64,000 nt of DNA from Stenotrophomonas sp. WZN-1 (GTDB lineage Bacteria > Pseudomonadota > Gammaproteobacteria > Xanthomonadales > Xanthomonadaceae): contig NZ_CP021768.1 in NCBI RefSeq assembly GCF_002192255.1, positions 700,001 through 764,000 on the forward strand, in the 5' to 3' direction. Positions 14,907 through 24,705 of the stretch are shown piece after piece. The number at the start of each line of letters is the position of its first letter. The stretch's first letter is position 1. Made by a program: the position numbers and the translations under genes. The notes beneath the pieces are model-generated. The model was not told where the DNA came from. It was given only the letters and a program-made list of their open reading frames with translations, and did no database searches.

Positions 14907-17312
14907 TCACCACTTGTAAGCCATGCTCAGATTGGCCCTCGCTTCGCGGTAACCATGGTCACCCCGCATCACGCCGAAGCCACCCCACGCACTCAGCCCG
15001 GAACGGAAGTCCACACGCGCACCGGCATTCAATTCGTAGCGGTTGCGCGGCACGCTGGCCTTCAGTGCTTCATCATCAAATGCCATGCCGTTGCTGGCGC
15101 CATCGCGGTACCAGTTGGCCACCACATACGGGCTGACCGATGCGCCGGCGGCACTGCGGCCTTCGCCCTGCAGGCGCAGGCCCATGCGACCGGACAGGCC
15201 GCTGTCGCCCAGACTGCGCACCACGGTGCCGTTGGCTTCTTCGTGGCGGTCGGTGTTGGCATCGGTGTAGACCAGCTGCAGCTCCGGCTGCAGGCTCAGC
15301 GCGGTGTTGCCGATCTGGCCGAGGCCGATGCGGTAGCCGGCTTCCAGCGAGCTCTGCCAGATATCCGAGTCGTAGCGTTCCTCGGCCAGGCCTTCGCCCT
15401 GCACGCGGTTGCGGAACTGGCCGCGCTGCACGCTGGCATCCACATACAGTGCATCGCTGCTCCAGTTGCCGTACACGCCCAGCGCACCGCCGTTGACCTT
15501 GCCGCGTGCGCTGTAGCCGGTCAGCTGCGAACGCGAGGTGGCATCGGATTTGGCCAGCGTGCCCATCACGCCCACGCGGCCCTGGCCGTTGTCGAACACG
15601 CCGATGTCTGCACCCAGCTGCAGGCGCGAGCGGTCCACGCGCAGGTCCAGCTGGTCTTCCACCGCCGACAGCTTGCTCTGCGTGGCATCCACACGGGCCC
15701 AGCCACGCACGCCATCAACGGCGGAGGTGCTGCCACCCTGGCGGTCACGCCAGCCATGGCGAAGCAGCTGGTCCATCGCGAACTGGTTGGCCAGGTAGGC
15801 GCCGGCTTCCGGGCGCAGCACCGGCGTGGGGTCGATCGGATCGACCGGGTCCACCGGATCGATCGGGGTGCACTCCGGCAGCGTGGGATCCACCAGGCAC
15901 GGGTCCGGCGCACCGGCCAGTTCCGAGCGCAGGTACCAGCCGCCGTTGGTCGCATCCTTGAACAGGAAGTACTCGTACTGCCCACCCACCGCGCGGCCCT
16001 GCAGATCGAACTGCGCGTTGGACACACCGCCCACGCGGATCAACTCGATGCCCTTGTCGGTCTTCGCACCGGCACCGCCAGCGTTAAGCACGCGCACGTT
16101 GGCCTGGCCGTTGGCATCGCCATTGATGATCAGCTTGTCGGTAGCCGAGCTGTCGTCGCCCAGCTGGGTGTTGAACAGCAGGGTGCCGCCCGCGCCGTCG
16201 AAGCTATCGACGTTGAGGGTATTGAAGGTGGTGCCGTTGCCGAGTGCAACGGTGCCGGTGTTGCCCAGGGCCAGGTGGCCGACGTTGCTGTCGCCGGTCA
16301 TCAGCCAGGTGCTGTCGCTGTCGATGCTGGCCGAGGTGACGTTGAAGAAGCGGCCATCGATCTGTGCCTTGTTGCGCAGGAAGACGTTGACCTGGGCAGT
16401 GGGGGCGCTGGTGGGGTCGGAGGTAACGTTGCCGGCCAGCCGGGCGTTGTCCACATTGAAGTTGACGTCGGTGCGTGTAGTGGCCACGCCGTTGTCGCGG
16501 CCAACGAGCAGCAGGTTGCCGTCGCCGCCGAACAGCTGCGCACCATTGGCGACGGTGATGTCGTAGGTGTTGTCATTGGCCGCATTGACCCGGATCGCCG
16601 CCCCGCGTCCCGACTTCAGCGTGGAATCATCGATGTTCAGGCGGATGCGTTCGTCCGGGTTTGTCGTCCCCCACAGCGCTGCGCCGATGTTGGACGCTTG
16701 GATGTGCGAGCCGTTGACGATATCCATTTGACCGAACTGCATGCGCACGCCAATACCACTGGCGAGGTCGAGGCTGGGATCGGGGGCGTCTTCCACATAA
16801 ACGGATGTCGCATCCAGGGTTGCGTGGGGACTTGCAGCGCCGTTCCCTGTGGCTGAAGACGAGAGGTCAACGCCGACCGCAAGACGCTCGCTGGGTGCAA
16901 GCCCCGCCGTCGTCACTGCGATCGAGCTCTGCCACAGGACTGCCCGAGTGGTTCCTCCCTTCAAGCCAATGCCGCCGAGGACCTGCGTCCTGGCCAGGCC
17001 GAGATAGGCCGAGTCGTTCAGTGTGATCGCGCGTTGACTGGCTCCGCTTCGGGTCACAACGGCGTCCCAGATGTCCAGCTCGGAATCGTCATCTGCCACG
17101 ATCTGAAGCGTCTGGCCACCGCTGACGTGCAGGTAGGATCCATTGACCAGCGTCCAGGCCTCAACCGGGTCACCGGCTTGGACCTCGGCGCTCTGATTGT
17201 CCAGATCACCCGCCAGCGCGGGGCCGGCGGCAAGCGTGGTGAGGGCCAGCATCAGGCCGTGTACCAGCGGACGCAGGGGCAGGGGAGCGATTTTGGATAG
17301 GGGATGGCTCAT
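14907..17312 (-). CDS. Autotransporter outer-membrane beta-barrel protein (type Va), copy 1
   Basis: 801 aa. The signal peptide (about 1-36, LVHGLMLALTTLAAGPALA) is followed by a passenger of repeated short beta strands (about 37-480; right-handed beta-helix type, Asn/Gly/Asp-rich, SDSTWLMTGDSNVGHLALG). A proline/aspartate linker IDPVDPVDPIDPTPVLRP leads into the autotransporter barrel (about 505-801), which begins GAYLANQFAMDQLL and ends AYKW. The start at 17312 has AAAGGA 6-8 nt upstream; an ATG 13 codons earlier has none. It is paralogous to the divergent gene at 17643. No protease or lipase motif is seen in the passenger, so adhesin or self-association are the default guesses. Confidence 0.9.
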   Translation of the reverse strand: MSHPLSKIAPLPLRPLVHGLMLALTTLAAGPALAGDLDNQSAEVQAGDPVEAWTLVNGSYLHVSGGQTLQIVADDDSELDIWDAVVTRSGASQRAITLNDSAYLGLARTQVLGGIGLKGGTTRAVLWQSSIAVTTAGLAPSERLAVGVDLSSSATGNGAASPHATLDATSVYVEDAPDPSLDLASGIGVRMQFGQMDIVNGSHIQASNIGAALWGTTNPDERIRLNIDDSTLKSGRGAAIRVNAANDNTYDITVANGAQLFGGDGNLLLVGRDNGVATTRTDVNFNVDNARLAGNVTSDPTSAPTAQVNVFLRNKAQIDGRFFNVTSASIDSDSTWLMTGDSNVGHLALGNTGTVALGNGTTFNTLNVDSFDGAGGTLLFNTQLGDDSSATDKLIINGDANGQANVRVLNAGGAGAKTDKGIELIRVGGVSNAQFDLQGRAVGGQYEYFLFKDATNGGWYLRSELAGAPDPCLVDPTLPECTPIDPVDPVDPIDPTPVLRPEAGAYLANQFAMDQLLRHGWRDRQGGSTSAVDGVRGWARVDATQSKLSAVEDQLDLRVDRSRLQLGADIGVFDNGQGRVGVMGTLAKSDATSRSQLTGYSARGKVNGGALGVYGNWSSDALYVDASVQRGQFRNRVQGEGLAEERYDSDIWQSSLEAGYRIGLGQIGNTALSLQPELQLVYTDANTDRHEEANGTVVRSLGDSGLSGRMGLRLQGEGRSAAGASVSPYVVANWYRDGASNGMAFDDEALKASVPRNRYELNAGARVDFRSGLSAWGGFGVMRGDHGYREARANLSMAYKW

Positions 17313-17642
17313 GAAATGGTCCTTTGCTGGGGGAATCGGTGGTAACGACATCGATCCTGCCTTGCTGGCCCCTGTTCAGCCGGGTGACGTATACGCCAGG
17401 GAGCGGTGAACGCGGGGTGATCAAAGAGGCTTCTACGAAATGATGTGTCTCAATTGGCCTGCAGTCTCCCTCGCAGCCCTCATCCGTCCCATGCAAATAG
17501 TTGCAAAGCTCGCTTAGCCCGGCATGCGGTTCATGCGCTGGTTACAACTGCGACCCCAGGTCGCACCTCTCCTGCAAGAGATTCGATATCCGCCCGGAAA
17601 ACGCGTGTGGAACATGTGTCTCGGATTTTAAGGAGACCTGTC
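17313..17642. promoter_or_regulatory. Divergent regulatory region of the two autotransporters
   Basis: 330 bp without a gene. It holds two perfect dyads: TGCAA-ATAG-TTGCA (17492-17505) and TGCGACC-CCA-GGTCGCA (17549-17565). Both lie where a regulator could serve both genes. I cannot assign clear -35/-10 pairs. Confidence 0.4.
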
Positions 17643-20600
17643 GTGCACCCATTGTTCCCCCCTCGTCGCGCGCTGCCTGTCGCGCTGGCGATGCTTCTTT
17701 GCTCGCCCCTTCCTGTGCACGCCCAGCAGGTCGTTGCGGATGGTGACGACCAGACGCCGGCTGCAGGTGACTACCAGACCAGCGAACCGGTAGAGCCTGG
17801 CAATCCCGCCGGCTACGCCTTCCATGCACTCAACGGTGGCACGATCGTGCCTGCGGGCGAGGTGAATCTGCGCACCGAGGGCATGCGCGCCGCAGCTGTG
17901 CGCGTGGAGGGAGCCAGCAGCCTCGTTGCATTGACCGGTGGCAGCATCATCACCACCGGCTACGGTGCTGCCGGTGTTTCGATTGCCGGTGGCGGCGCCG
18001 CAACGTTGACCGGTACGCGTATTGAAACCGAGGGACAGGCCAGCGTCGGCATCGGCGTTGAAGGTGGAACGTTGGAGGCCAGCAATGTCCACATCATTAC
18101 CCGCAGCGGGCTGGGGCACGGGGTGTCGGTGCGCGGCGGCGATGTGCAGCTTCGCGACAGCGTGGTCGAGACGCACAACAGTGCCAGTGGCCTGGTCGTC
18201 AGCGATGGCAGTGCGCTGGTCGAGCAGGTGCGGTTTGAACAGAACACCTCCGGCAGCGCGGTGACGCTGGAGTATGGCGGCAACGCGCGGGCGACCCTGC
18301 GCGATGTGCAGATCAATGGAACCGGTGCCGGTGCATCGGGCATTTCCAGTGGCCTGGGCAGCCAGCTGCTGCTGGAGAATGTGGACATCAACCTGGTCCA
18401 CGAGCGCGCAGGTTCGGGTCTGTCTGTGGCCGGCGATGTGGAGTTCCGTGGTGGGCGTATCCATACGGCGGGTGCCAACGCAAGCGTCATCAGCTTCGCC
18501 ACCAGCGGTGGTGGATCGCTGCTGCTGGACGACGTGGTAATGGATGGAACCTGGGGTATTGGTCTTCGCAAAGGATCGTATCTGGACATGCGCAACAGCC
18601 AGCTCGAGGCCGAGAAGAGCGGTATCGATCTTGGTCTTGCGGATGGTGAGGCCGGGGTCGAGAACTCAAGCATCACCGTGCGCAATGGCGTGGGCGTGTC
18701 GGTGCAGGGGAACAGCAAGGCGACTGTGCACGCGTCAGCGATCACTACCGGTGGCGACCACAATCCCGCCGTCGCCGTGTACCAGGGTGACGCCACACTG
18801 AGCGAGACCCGGCTGCATACCACGGGCATGAATGCCCATGCGCTGCATACTTTTGGAAACGACATCACCACGCCGGCCATCTCAGCTTGGAACGTCGATG
18901 TTCTGACCGAGGGTGAGAGTGCTTATGGTGCCACCGCGCGCAAAGGTGGCAGCGTCCACCTGGTAGGCAGCGTCCTGCGCACGCAAGGGCAGAAAGCCCA
19001 CGGTGTGCTGGCAGATGGACGGGGCGAGTTGACCCTGGCAAATACTCACGTGATCACTGAGGGTGAAGGTGCCTGGGCAGCGGCGATCGTTGAAGGTGGC
19101 AGACTGCAGATCAACGGGGGAAGCCTGGTCAGCGAGAAGCATGGCGGGATCTGGCTGCGCAGCAGTCGTGATCCGGGCCTGACCTTGTCCAACGGCGCGC
19201 TGGTATCGGGTGGCAATGGCATCGCGCTGGCGCTGGATGCGGCGGTGGCCGGGCGTTTCGACGTGCTGCTGGAGGGGCACTCGCAGATGGTGGGTGACAT
19301 CGTCATCACCCCGGAAGACGAGGACGCGGGATTGCTGCCGCAGTCGGACGTGCATGTGCGCCTGGCGGATGGGTCGCTGTGGCAGGGTTCGTCGGATCTG
19401 GTGCAGACGATGGCCATTGAAGGCGGCAGCCAATGGACGCTGACCGGCGACGCCCGCGTGGGTGAGCTGCAGGTGCTCAACAGCGGCGTGGCGCTGTCCG
19501 ATGGCAGTGGCCGCTTCAACACGCTCACCGTGGATGGTGACCTGCACAGCGAGGGGGCGACGTTCCTGTTCGAGGGCGCGCTCGGGGGCGATGACAGCGC
19601 CATGGATCGCCTGCACGTGCGCGGTGATACCTCCGGTGATGCGCTGGTGGCGGTGAAGAACATCGGTGGCGTGGGCGCGCCGACGGTGGATGGCATCCAA
19701 CTGATCGAAATCGAAGGTGCGTCGCTGGCCAGCTACGCGCTGGTGGGCCGCGCGGTGGGGGGGGCGTACGAGTACTTCCTGTTCCAGGGCGGGTTGGCCG
19801 ATCCCACCGATGGCAACTGGTATCTGCGTTCGCAGTGGTTCGATCGCTGTGCGGAGGATCCGGCGGCCCCTGGCTGTGCGGTCAATCCGGGCCCGGGCCC
19901 AGACCCGGGTGAAGGTGGCGAAGGCGGCCCGCTTGATCCAGGGAATCCGGTCATGCCGCCGCCGGTGCTGCGCCCGGAGGTAGGTGCTTATCTCGCCAAC
20001 CAGTCGGCCGCGGTCAACATGTTCTCCCATCGTTTGAATGATCGAGGCGGGCTGGCAATGCGGGGTGGCGAGCGCCAAGCCTGGGCGCGTGTGGGCCGCA
20101 GCAATGCCGACTTCAATGCCGTGGGTGGTCAGCTGTCGGTGGATGGCAATACGTCGCTGCTGCAGATCGGCAGCGATGTGCTTCGGTCGGGCAATGCTGC
20201 GTTCGGTGTGATGCTCGGCAGTGGCCGCACCGATAGCAGCGTGGTGTCCGGGCTGACCGGTTACAGCGCCAAGGGCCGCGTGCGTGGTAGCGCCGTGGGT
20301 GTATACGGCACCTGGTTGCAGGATGGCGATGGCACGCAGGGTGCGTACATTGATGCGAACCTGCAGCATGGCCGGTTCGACAGCCGCGTGCAGGGCATCG
20401 GCCTGGCGCCGGAGCACTACGATTCGCGGATGGCCAGTGCGTCGCTTGAGACCGGCTACACCTTCAACGCGTGGCAGGGCGCCGCCAGCGCGCTGTATGT
20501 GCAGCCGCAGCTGCAGCTGTCGTATGTCGATTTCCGCGCCGACCGCCACCTGGAGAGCAACGGCACGGTGATCGACCAGGCCGACGCGGGTGGCCTGAGC

Positions 20601-20882
20601 GGTCGTGTGGGCGTGCGTGTGTTCGGCCATGGCACTGCGGCCGGCAACACCGTGCAGCCATACCTGGGCGTGAACTGGCTGCGTGGTAGTGGCACCAATA
20701 CGTTGCAGTTCAACAGTGACACGCTGGGTGCGGACGTGCCGCGCAACCGCTATGAAGTGCAGGCCGGTGCCGAGGTGAAGCTGGGCCAGCGCTGGGGCGC
20801 GTGGGGTGGCATGAGCGCGCAGCGCGGTGACCACGGCTACCGCAACGTGGGTGGCCAGCTGGGCCTGCGCATGGCCTGGTAA
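17643..20882 (+). CDS. Autotransporter outer-membrane beta-barrel protein (type Va), copy 2 (GTG start)
   Basis: 1079 aa. GTG at 17643 follows a perfect AAGGAG (17629-17634) and opens a signal peptide MHPLFPPRRALPVALAML ending VHAQ. Earlier in-frame codons lack both. The long passenger (about 30-700) is made of pectate-lyase-like repeats with recurring phrases (TGGSIITTGYGAAGVSIAGG; LRTQGQKAHGVLADG). It joins a PGPGPDPGEGGEGG linker and a barrel from about 781 (GAYLANQSAAVNMFSHRL) to the terminal GLRMAW. The segment GRAVGGAYEYFLF before the linker matches copy 1 (GRAVGGQYEYFLF), showing common descent. Confidence 0.9.
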   Translation: MHPLFPPRRALPVALAMLLCSPLPVHAQQVVADGDDQTPAAGDYQTSEPVEPGNPAGYAFHALNGGTIVPAGEVNLRTEGMRAAAVRVEGASSLVALTGGSIITTGYGAAGVSIAGGGAATLTGTRIETEGQASVGIGVEGGTLEASNVHIITRSGLGHGVSVRGGDVQLRDSVVETHNSASGLVVSDGSALVEQVRFEQNTSGSAVTLEYGGNARATLRDVQINGTGAGASGISSGLGSQLLLENVDINLVHERAGSGLSVAGDVEFRGGRIHTAGANASVISFATSGGGSLLLDDVVMDGTWGIGLRKGSYLDMRNSQLEAEKSGIDLGLADGEAGVENSSITVRNGVGVSVQGNSKATVHASAITTGGDHNPAVAVYQGDATLSETRLHTTGMNAHALHTFGNDITTPAISAWNVDVLTEGESAYGATARKGGSVHLVGSVLRTQGQKAHGVLADGRGELTLANTHVITEGEGAWAAAIVEGGRLQINGGSLVSEKHGGIWLRSSRDPGLTLSNGALVSGGNGIALALDAAVAGRFDVLLEGHSQMVGDIVITPEDEDAGLLPQSDVHVRLADGSLWQGSSDLVQTMAIEGGSQWTLTGDARVGELQVLNSGVALSDGSGRFNTLTVDGDLHSEGATFLFEGALGGDDSAMDRLHVRGDTSGDALVAVKNIGGVGAPTVDGIQLIEIEGASLASYALVGRAVGGAYEYFLFQGGLADPTDGNWYLRSQWFDRCAEDPAAPGCAVNPGPGPDPGEGGEGGPLDPGNPVMPPPVLRPEVGAYLANQSAAVNMFSHRLNDRGGLAMRGGERQAWARVGRSNADFNAVGGQLSVDGNTSLLQIGSDVLRSGNAAFGVMLGSGRTDSSVVSGLTGYSAKGRVRGSAVGVYGTWLQDGDGTQGAYIDANLQHGRFDSRVQGIGLAPEHYDSRMASASLETGYTFNAWQGAASALYVQPQLQLSYVDFRADRHLESNGTVIDQADAGGLSGRVGVRVFGHGTAAGNTVQPYLGVNWLRGSGTNTLQFNSDTLGADVPRNRYEVQAGAEVKLGQRWGAWGGMSAQRGDHGYRNVGGQLGLRMAW

Positions 20883-20898
20883 CAAGCGATGGGGATGC

Positions 20899-20926
20899 GG
20901 AAGCGCCGGGTCATGCCCGGCGCTTC
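20899..20926 (+). terminator. Hairpin after autotransporter copy 2
   Basis: GGAAGCGCCGGG-TCATG-CCCGGCGCTTCC, a perfect 12-bp stem 17 bp after the stop, followed only by TTG. Probably a terminator with a weak U tract. Confidence 0.55.
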
Positions 20927-20929
20927 CTT

Positions 20930-21017
20930 GTAGAGTCGAGCCATGCTCGACTTACCGCGCGCAGCGCGGCTTTCTTGCGATCTGAACGAATCGCAGCCGA
21001 GCATGGCTCGGCTCTAC
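20930..21017. repeat. SMAG dimer (GTAG ... CTAC)
   Basis: GTAGAGTCGAGCCATGCTCGACTTA at the left and GCAGCCGAGCATGGCTCGGCTCTAC at the right, with about 40 bp between. It has the same architecture and inner sequence (CGCAGCGC ... GCGATC) as the two copies at 23097-23305. Confidence 0.75.
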
Positions 21018-21132
21018 AACTGCGGCGAGCAGGGACCGGACCTGAACGATGTCTATGTCTGTCGCGATTGTCCATTGAATGACTGCGCCAACGCTGGCGA
21101 TGCTGCCGGATCGCTTGTAGCCGGTCGCCTGC

Positions 21133-23100
21133 ATGTCTCCTCCCGAACGCTCCCACAACGCCGCCATCGATGGCCTGCGCGCACTGGCGGTATTGGCCGT
21201 CATCCTCTTCCACACCAATGCGACATGGCTGCCCGGTGGCTTCACCGGCGTCGACCTGTTCTTCGTGGTGTCCGGCTTCGTGATCAGCCAGTCGCTGGCC
21301 TCGCGCACCCATGCGTCGCTGGGCGCCCTGCTGCTCGACTTCTATCGTCGCCGCGTGCTGCGCCTGTTGCCGGCATTGCTGGTGATGTTGATGGCCACCT
21401 TCGTGCTGTCGGCGCTGTTCATTCCCCGCGCGTGGCGCAACGAGCAGTTCGACCAGACCGGCTGGGCCGCGCTGGTCGGCTTCAGCAACATCGTGCTGGC
21501 CGGCCAGCAGGACGACTACTTCTCGCCCGGCGCGGAACTCAACCCGTTCCTGCACACGTGGACGCTGGGCGTGGAGGAACAGTTCTATCTGGTCTTCCCG
21601 CTGCTGTTCTTCGTCTGGCTGCGTGGGCGTGAGCGCTGGCCGTGGTCGCGTTGGCTGTTGCCGGTGCTCACCGTGCTGTCACTGGCGTGGGCGGCCTGGC
21701 AGGCAAAGACGGCGCCGGCGGCGGCGTTCTATCTTTTGCCCGCTCGGTTCTGGGAGTTGGCTGCAGGCGCACTGCTGTACCAGTGGATGCGTACGCGCGT
21801 GCCCGCCCAGCGGGGGGACGCGGTTGCAGGTGCCGGCCTGGTGCTGCTGGTCGCAGGCGTAGTAATCGCCCCCCAGCTGGCGATGCCGGTGCCGGGCGTA
21901 CTGGCCACCGTGGCCGGCACGCTGTTGCTGTTGGCAAGCGTGTCGTCGCCGGGCACATCGCCCATCGGCCGCGCGTTGGGGTGCACGCCGCTGGCGTATC
22001 TGGGCCGGCTATCCTATTCGTTGTACCTGTGGCACTGGCCGTTGCTGGTGCTGCTGCGCTGGACCTACGGCCTGCACGGCGCCGCGCTGTGGCTGTATCC
22101 GTTACTGCTGCTGGCGGTATCCGCCGCGTCCTACCACTTCATCGAACGCCCGCTGCGCAGCGCTGCGCCGCTGCTGCGCCTGGCACCGGCCAAGGTGCTG
22201 GCGATGGCGCTGCCGGTGGTGGCGCTGTGCGGTGCGGGTGCATGGGCCACGGTGGAGTACCACGAGCAGATCTCGCTCAGCGTTACCCGCGACGGCTATG
22301 CATGGCAGGCGCGTCGCTTCCCGGCGTGGCGCCCGCTGGAGCCGGTGAGTGCACCAGCATTGGAGGGGCGGCGCCTGTTTGTGGTGGGCGATTCGCATGC
22401 GGCGGCCTACCGCACGCTGACCAGCATGGTGGCGCGGCAGACCGGCATGGAGGTGCGCCAGCAGGATCGCGGCGGCTGCAGCTTCGTCAACCTGCTGCGG
22501 GCCAGCCCGGCTAATTGCCAGGGCTTCATCGAAGACGCGCTGTCGACCATCGAGAGCGAGGCACGCCCAGGTGACATTGTGCTGCTGGCGGCACTGCGCA
22601 TGCCGGAGCTGCGTGGGTTCGATTGGCAGCAGCAGGATGCAGAGCAGATCTATCAACAACTACTGGCCGAGCGTACGCCGGCCCATGCGCAGGCGGCGGG
22701 CGATGAGGCCGATCGTGTTCTTGGGCGTTTGCAGAAGCTGGGTGTACACGTGGTGGTGGATGCACCGCTGCCGTTGTTCAAGGCCGGAGCCTATCGCTGC
22801 TCGGACTGGTTCAACCGCCGCAACCCGGCGTGTGCCGGCGGTCTTAGCATGCCGCGTGCGGAGCTGGAAATGCTGCGCGTGCCGCAGATGGCACTGCTGG
22901 CAGAGCTGGCTGCGCGCTATCCCGCGTTGACGGTGTGGGACCCGTTGCCGCTACTGTGCGGGCCGCAGACCTGTTCGGCGGTGGAAGAGGGTGAACCGCT
23001 GTTCTTCGACAACGATCACCTGAGCGGGCATGGCAACCGTGTGCTGTTGCCCAGCTTCCGGCAGACGCTGATAGATATCGCGAGCGACAAGCCGGTGTAG
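21133..23100 (+). CDS. OafA/YrhL-type membrane acyltransferase with C-terminal SGNH domain
   Basis: 655 aa. N-terminal acyltransferase-3 domain (about 1-340) with roughly ten membrane helices. It begins IDGLRALAVLAVILFH with the family's catalytic His, then GGFTGVDLFFVVSGFVIS. A periplasmic SGNH domain follows (about 400-655) with the GDSHAAAY block (Ser421) and a C-terminal DNDHLSGHG carrying the Asp/His pair. Such proteins O-acetylate cell-surface glycans (LPS O-antigen, peptidoglycan or exopolysaccharide). The acceptor cannot be told from here, as no glycan cluster is adjacent. The stop codon is part of a GTAG repeat head. Confidence 0.9.
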   Translation: MSPPERSHNAAIDGLRALAVLAVILFHTNATWLPGGFTGVDLFFVVSGFVISQSLASRTHASLGALLLDFYRRRVLRLLPALLVMLMATFVLSALFIPRAWRNEQFDQTGWAALVGFSNIVLAGQQDDYFSPGAELNPFLHTWTLGVEEQFYLVFPLLFFVWLRGRERWPWSRWLLPVLTVLSLAWAAWQAKTAPAAAFYLLPARFWELAAGALLYQWMRTRVPAQRGDAVAGAGLVLLVAGVVIAPQLAMPVPGVLATVAGTLLLLASVSSPGTSPIGRALGCTPLAYLGRLSYSLYLWHWPLLVLLRWTYGLHGAALWLYPLLLLAVSAASYHFIERPLRSAAPLLRLAPAKVLAMALPVVALCGAGAWATVEYHEQISLSVTRDGYAWQARRFPAWRPLEPVSAPALEGRRLFVVGDSHAAAYRTLTSMVARQTGMEVRQQDRGGCSFVNLLRASPANCQGFIEDALSTIESEARPGDIVLLAALRMPELRGFDWQQQDAEQIYQQLLAERTPAHAQAAGDEADRVLGRLQKLGVHVVVDAPLPLFKAGAYRCSDWFNRRNPACAGGLSMPRAELEMLRVPQMALLAELAARYPALTVWDPLPLLCGPQTCSAVEEGEPLFFDNDHLSGHGNRVLLPSFRQTLIDIASDKPV

Positions 23101-23305
23101 AGCCGAGCCCACGCTCGGCTTGGCGCGTGCAGCGCAGGCTTCATCGCGATCGGCTCGAAGCGCAGCCGAGCATGGCTCGGCTCTACAGGAGCGCGAAGGT
23201 GAACGAAATGTTGTTGTAGAGCCGAGCCCATGCTCGGCTTGGCGCGCGCAGCGCAGGCTTCATTGCGATCGGCTCGAAGCGCAGCCGAGCATGGCTCGGC
23301 TCTAC
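23097..23305. repeat. Tandem duplication of a 90-bp SMAG dimer
   Basis: Units 23097-23186 and 23216-23305 are each 90 bp and nearly identical (GTAGAGCCGAGCC ... GGCTCGGCTCTAC), separated by 29 bp. The first GTAG contains the TAG stop of the acyltransferase gene. A third relative is at 20930-21017. Confidence 0.9.
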
Positions 23306-23319
23306 AGGTAGTCGCGCGC

Positions 23320-24705
23320 CTATGCTGGTGGCAGCACCTTGCCCGGGTTGAGGATGCCGTCCGGGTCCAGTGCGGCCTTGATCGCGCGCATCGTCGCCAG
23401 CGTTTCCGCAGTGAACGCCTGCGCCATGAAATCGCGCTTGGCCAGGCCAATGCCGTGTTCGCCGGACAGCGTGCCACCCAACGCCAGCGTCAGTTCGAAG
23501 ATCTTCGGCAGCGCGGCATGCGCGCGTGCGTTCTCGTCGGCATCGTCGGGGTGGTAGAGGATGTTGACGTGCAGGTTGCCGTTACCGGCATGGCCGAAGG
23601 TGACGATGGTCAGCGTGTAGTCGCGTGCCAGCGCCTGTACGCCGGCTACCAGTTCCGGAATGCGCGACACCGGCACCACCACGTCTTCGTTGATCTTGCC
23701 CGGCGCAACGCTGCGCAGCGCGGGCGAAAGCGCCTTGCGCGCCGCCCACAGCTGGTCACGCGCGCGCCCTTCCATCGCGACGTCCAGTTCGATCATGCCG
23801 TCACCCTCGGCGGCGCTGGCCAGTGCCTGCAGCAGGTACGGCAGGGTGTCGTGGTCACCATCGGCCTCGACCAGCAGCATCGCACCGGCCTCGGGTACGT
23901 CGGCACCGTTGAGGCGCAGCAGCTCCAGGCTGCGTGCGTCCATGAACTCCAGGCGGGTCGGCACTACCGGCTGCGACATCAATCGCGATACCGCCGCGGC
24001 GGCGGCATCGGCATCGAGGTACAGCACGCGCAGGCCGGCCTGGCTGACCGGCAACGGCGTCAGCTTCAAGGTAGCTTCCACGATCAGTGCCAGCGTGCCT
24101 TCGCTGCCCACCAGCAGATGCGTGAGATCGTAGCCGGTCGCGTCCTTGGTGTAGGCGCCACCGCAGCGGATCACGTCGCCGGTGCCGGTCACCGCCACCA
24201 GGCCCAGTACGTTGTCGCGGCTGGTGCCGTACTTCACCGCGCGCGGACCGCCCGCATTGCAGGCGAGGTTGCCACCGATGCTGCAGATCTCGGCGCTGGA
24301 AGGGTCCGGTGCCCAGAACAGGCCATGCGGGGCCAGTGCCTGCTGCAGGGTGCCGTTGAGCACGCCCGGCTGCACCACCGCGCAGCGGTCGCCAGCTCGG
24401 ATTTCGACGATGCGGTCCATGCGGGTGAACGACAGCACGATACTGCCGGGCAGCGGCACCGCCGCGCCGGTGGTGCCTGTGCCGGCACCACGCGCGACCA
24501 ACGCCACGCCATGCGCGCGGCAGGCGCGCACCAATGCCTGCACCTGTTCGATGTCGGCCGGCAGCGCCACCGCCGCCGGACGCTGGCGGCGCCATGAATT
24601 GTCCTGCGCGTTGGCCTCCAGCGCGCTGTCATCCATGAGCCAGCCCTCCGCGCCCAGCAGGGCGGACAGTTCGGCAACCAGTGCAGCAGGCAGGGCAGGA
24701 CTCAT
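23320..24705 (-). CDS. FAD-binding oxidase/dehydrogenase, GlcD/D-lactate dehydrogenase family
   Basis: 461 aa. A PCMH-type FAD domain (about 40-220) shows VARGAGTGTTGAAVP, SAEICSIGGNLACNAGG and KYGTSRDNVLGL. The C-terminal substrate domain has FGHAGNGNLHVNIL and GTLSGEHGIGLAKRDF, the motifs of glycolate oxidase GlcD and D-2-hydroxyacid dehydrogenases. No GlcE/GlcF genes are next to it, so a stand-alone D-2-hydroxyglutarate or D-lactate dehydrogenase is as likely. The ATG at 24705 is chosen because the upstream 25 codons lie inside the preceding gene. It overlaps that gene's stop by 4 bp. Confidence 0.88.
   Translation of the reverse strand: MSPALPAALVAELSALLGAEGWLMDDSALEANAQDNSWRRQRPAAVALPADIEQVQALVRACRAHGVALVARGAGTGTTGAAVPLPGSIVLSFTRMDRIVEIRAGDRCAVVQPGVLNGTLQQALAPHGLFWAPDPSSAEICSIGGNLACNAGGPRAVKYGTSRDNVLGLVAVTGTGDVIRCGGAYTKDATGYDLTHLLVGSEGTLALIVEATLKLTPLPVSQAGLRVLYLDADAAAAAVSRLMSQPVVPTRLEFMDARSLELLRLNGADVPEAGAMLLVEADGDHDTLPYLLQALASAAEGDGMIELDVAMEGRARDQLWAARKALSPALRSVAPGKINEDVVVPVSRIPELVAGVQALARDYTLTIVTFGHAGNGNLHVNILYHPDDADENARAHAALPKIFELTLALGGTLSGEHGIGLAKRDFMAQAFTAETLATMRAIKAALDPDGILNPGKVLPPA

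Noticed and set aside
18882..20885. 667-codon open frame antisense to autotransporter copy 2
   Set aside because: It has no ribosome site, signal or domain, and mirrors the codon bias of the real gene. The same applies to 1943-3097 against glyA and 32447-34735 against ftsI.
23097..23305. 90-bp tandem units considered as insertion-sequence ends or CRISPR
   Set aside because: There is no transposase and only two units. The GTAG/CTAC palindromes identify them as SMAG/REP dimers.
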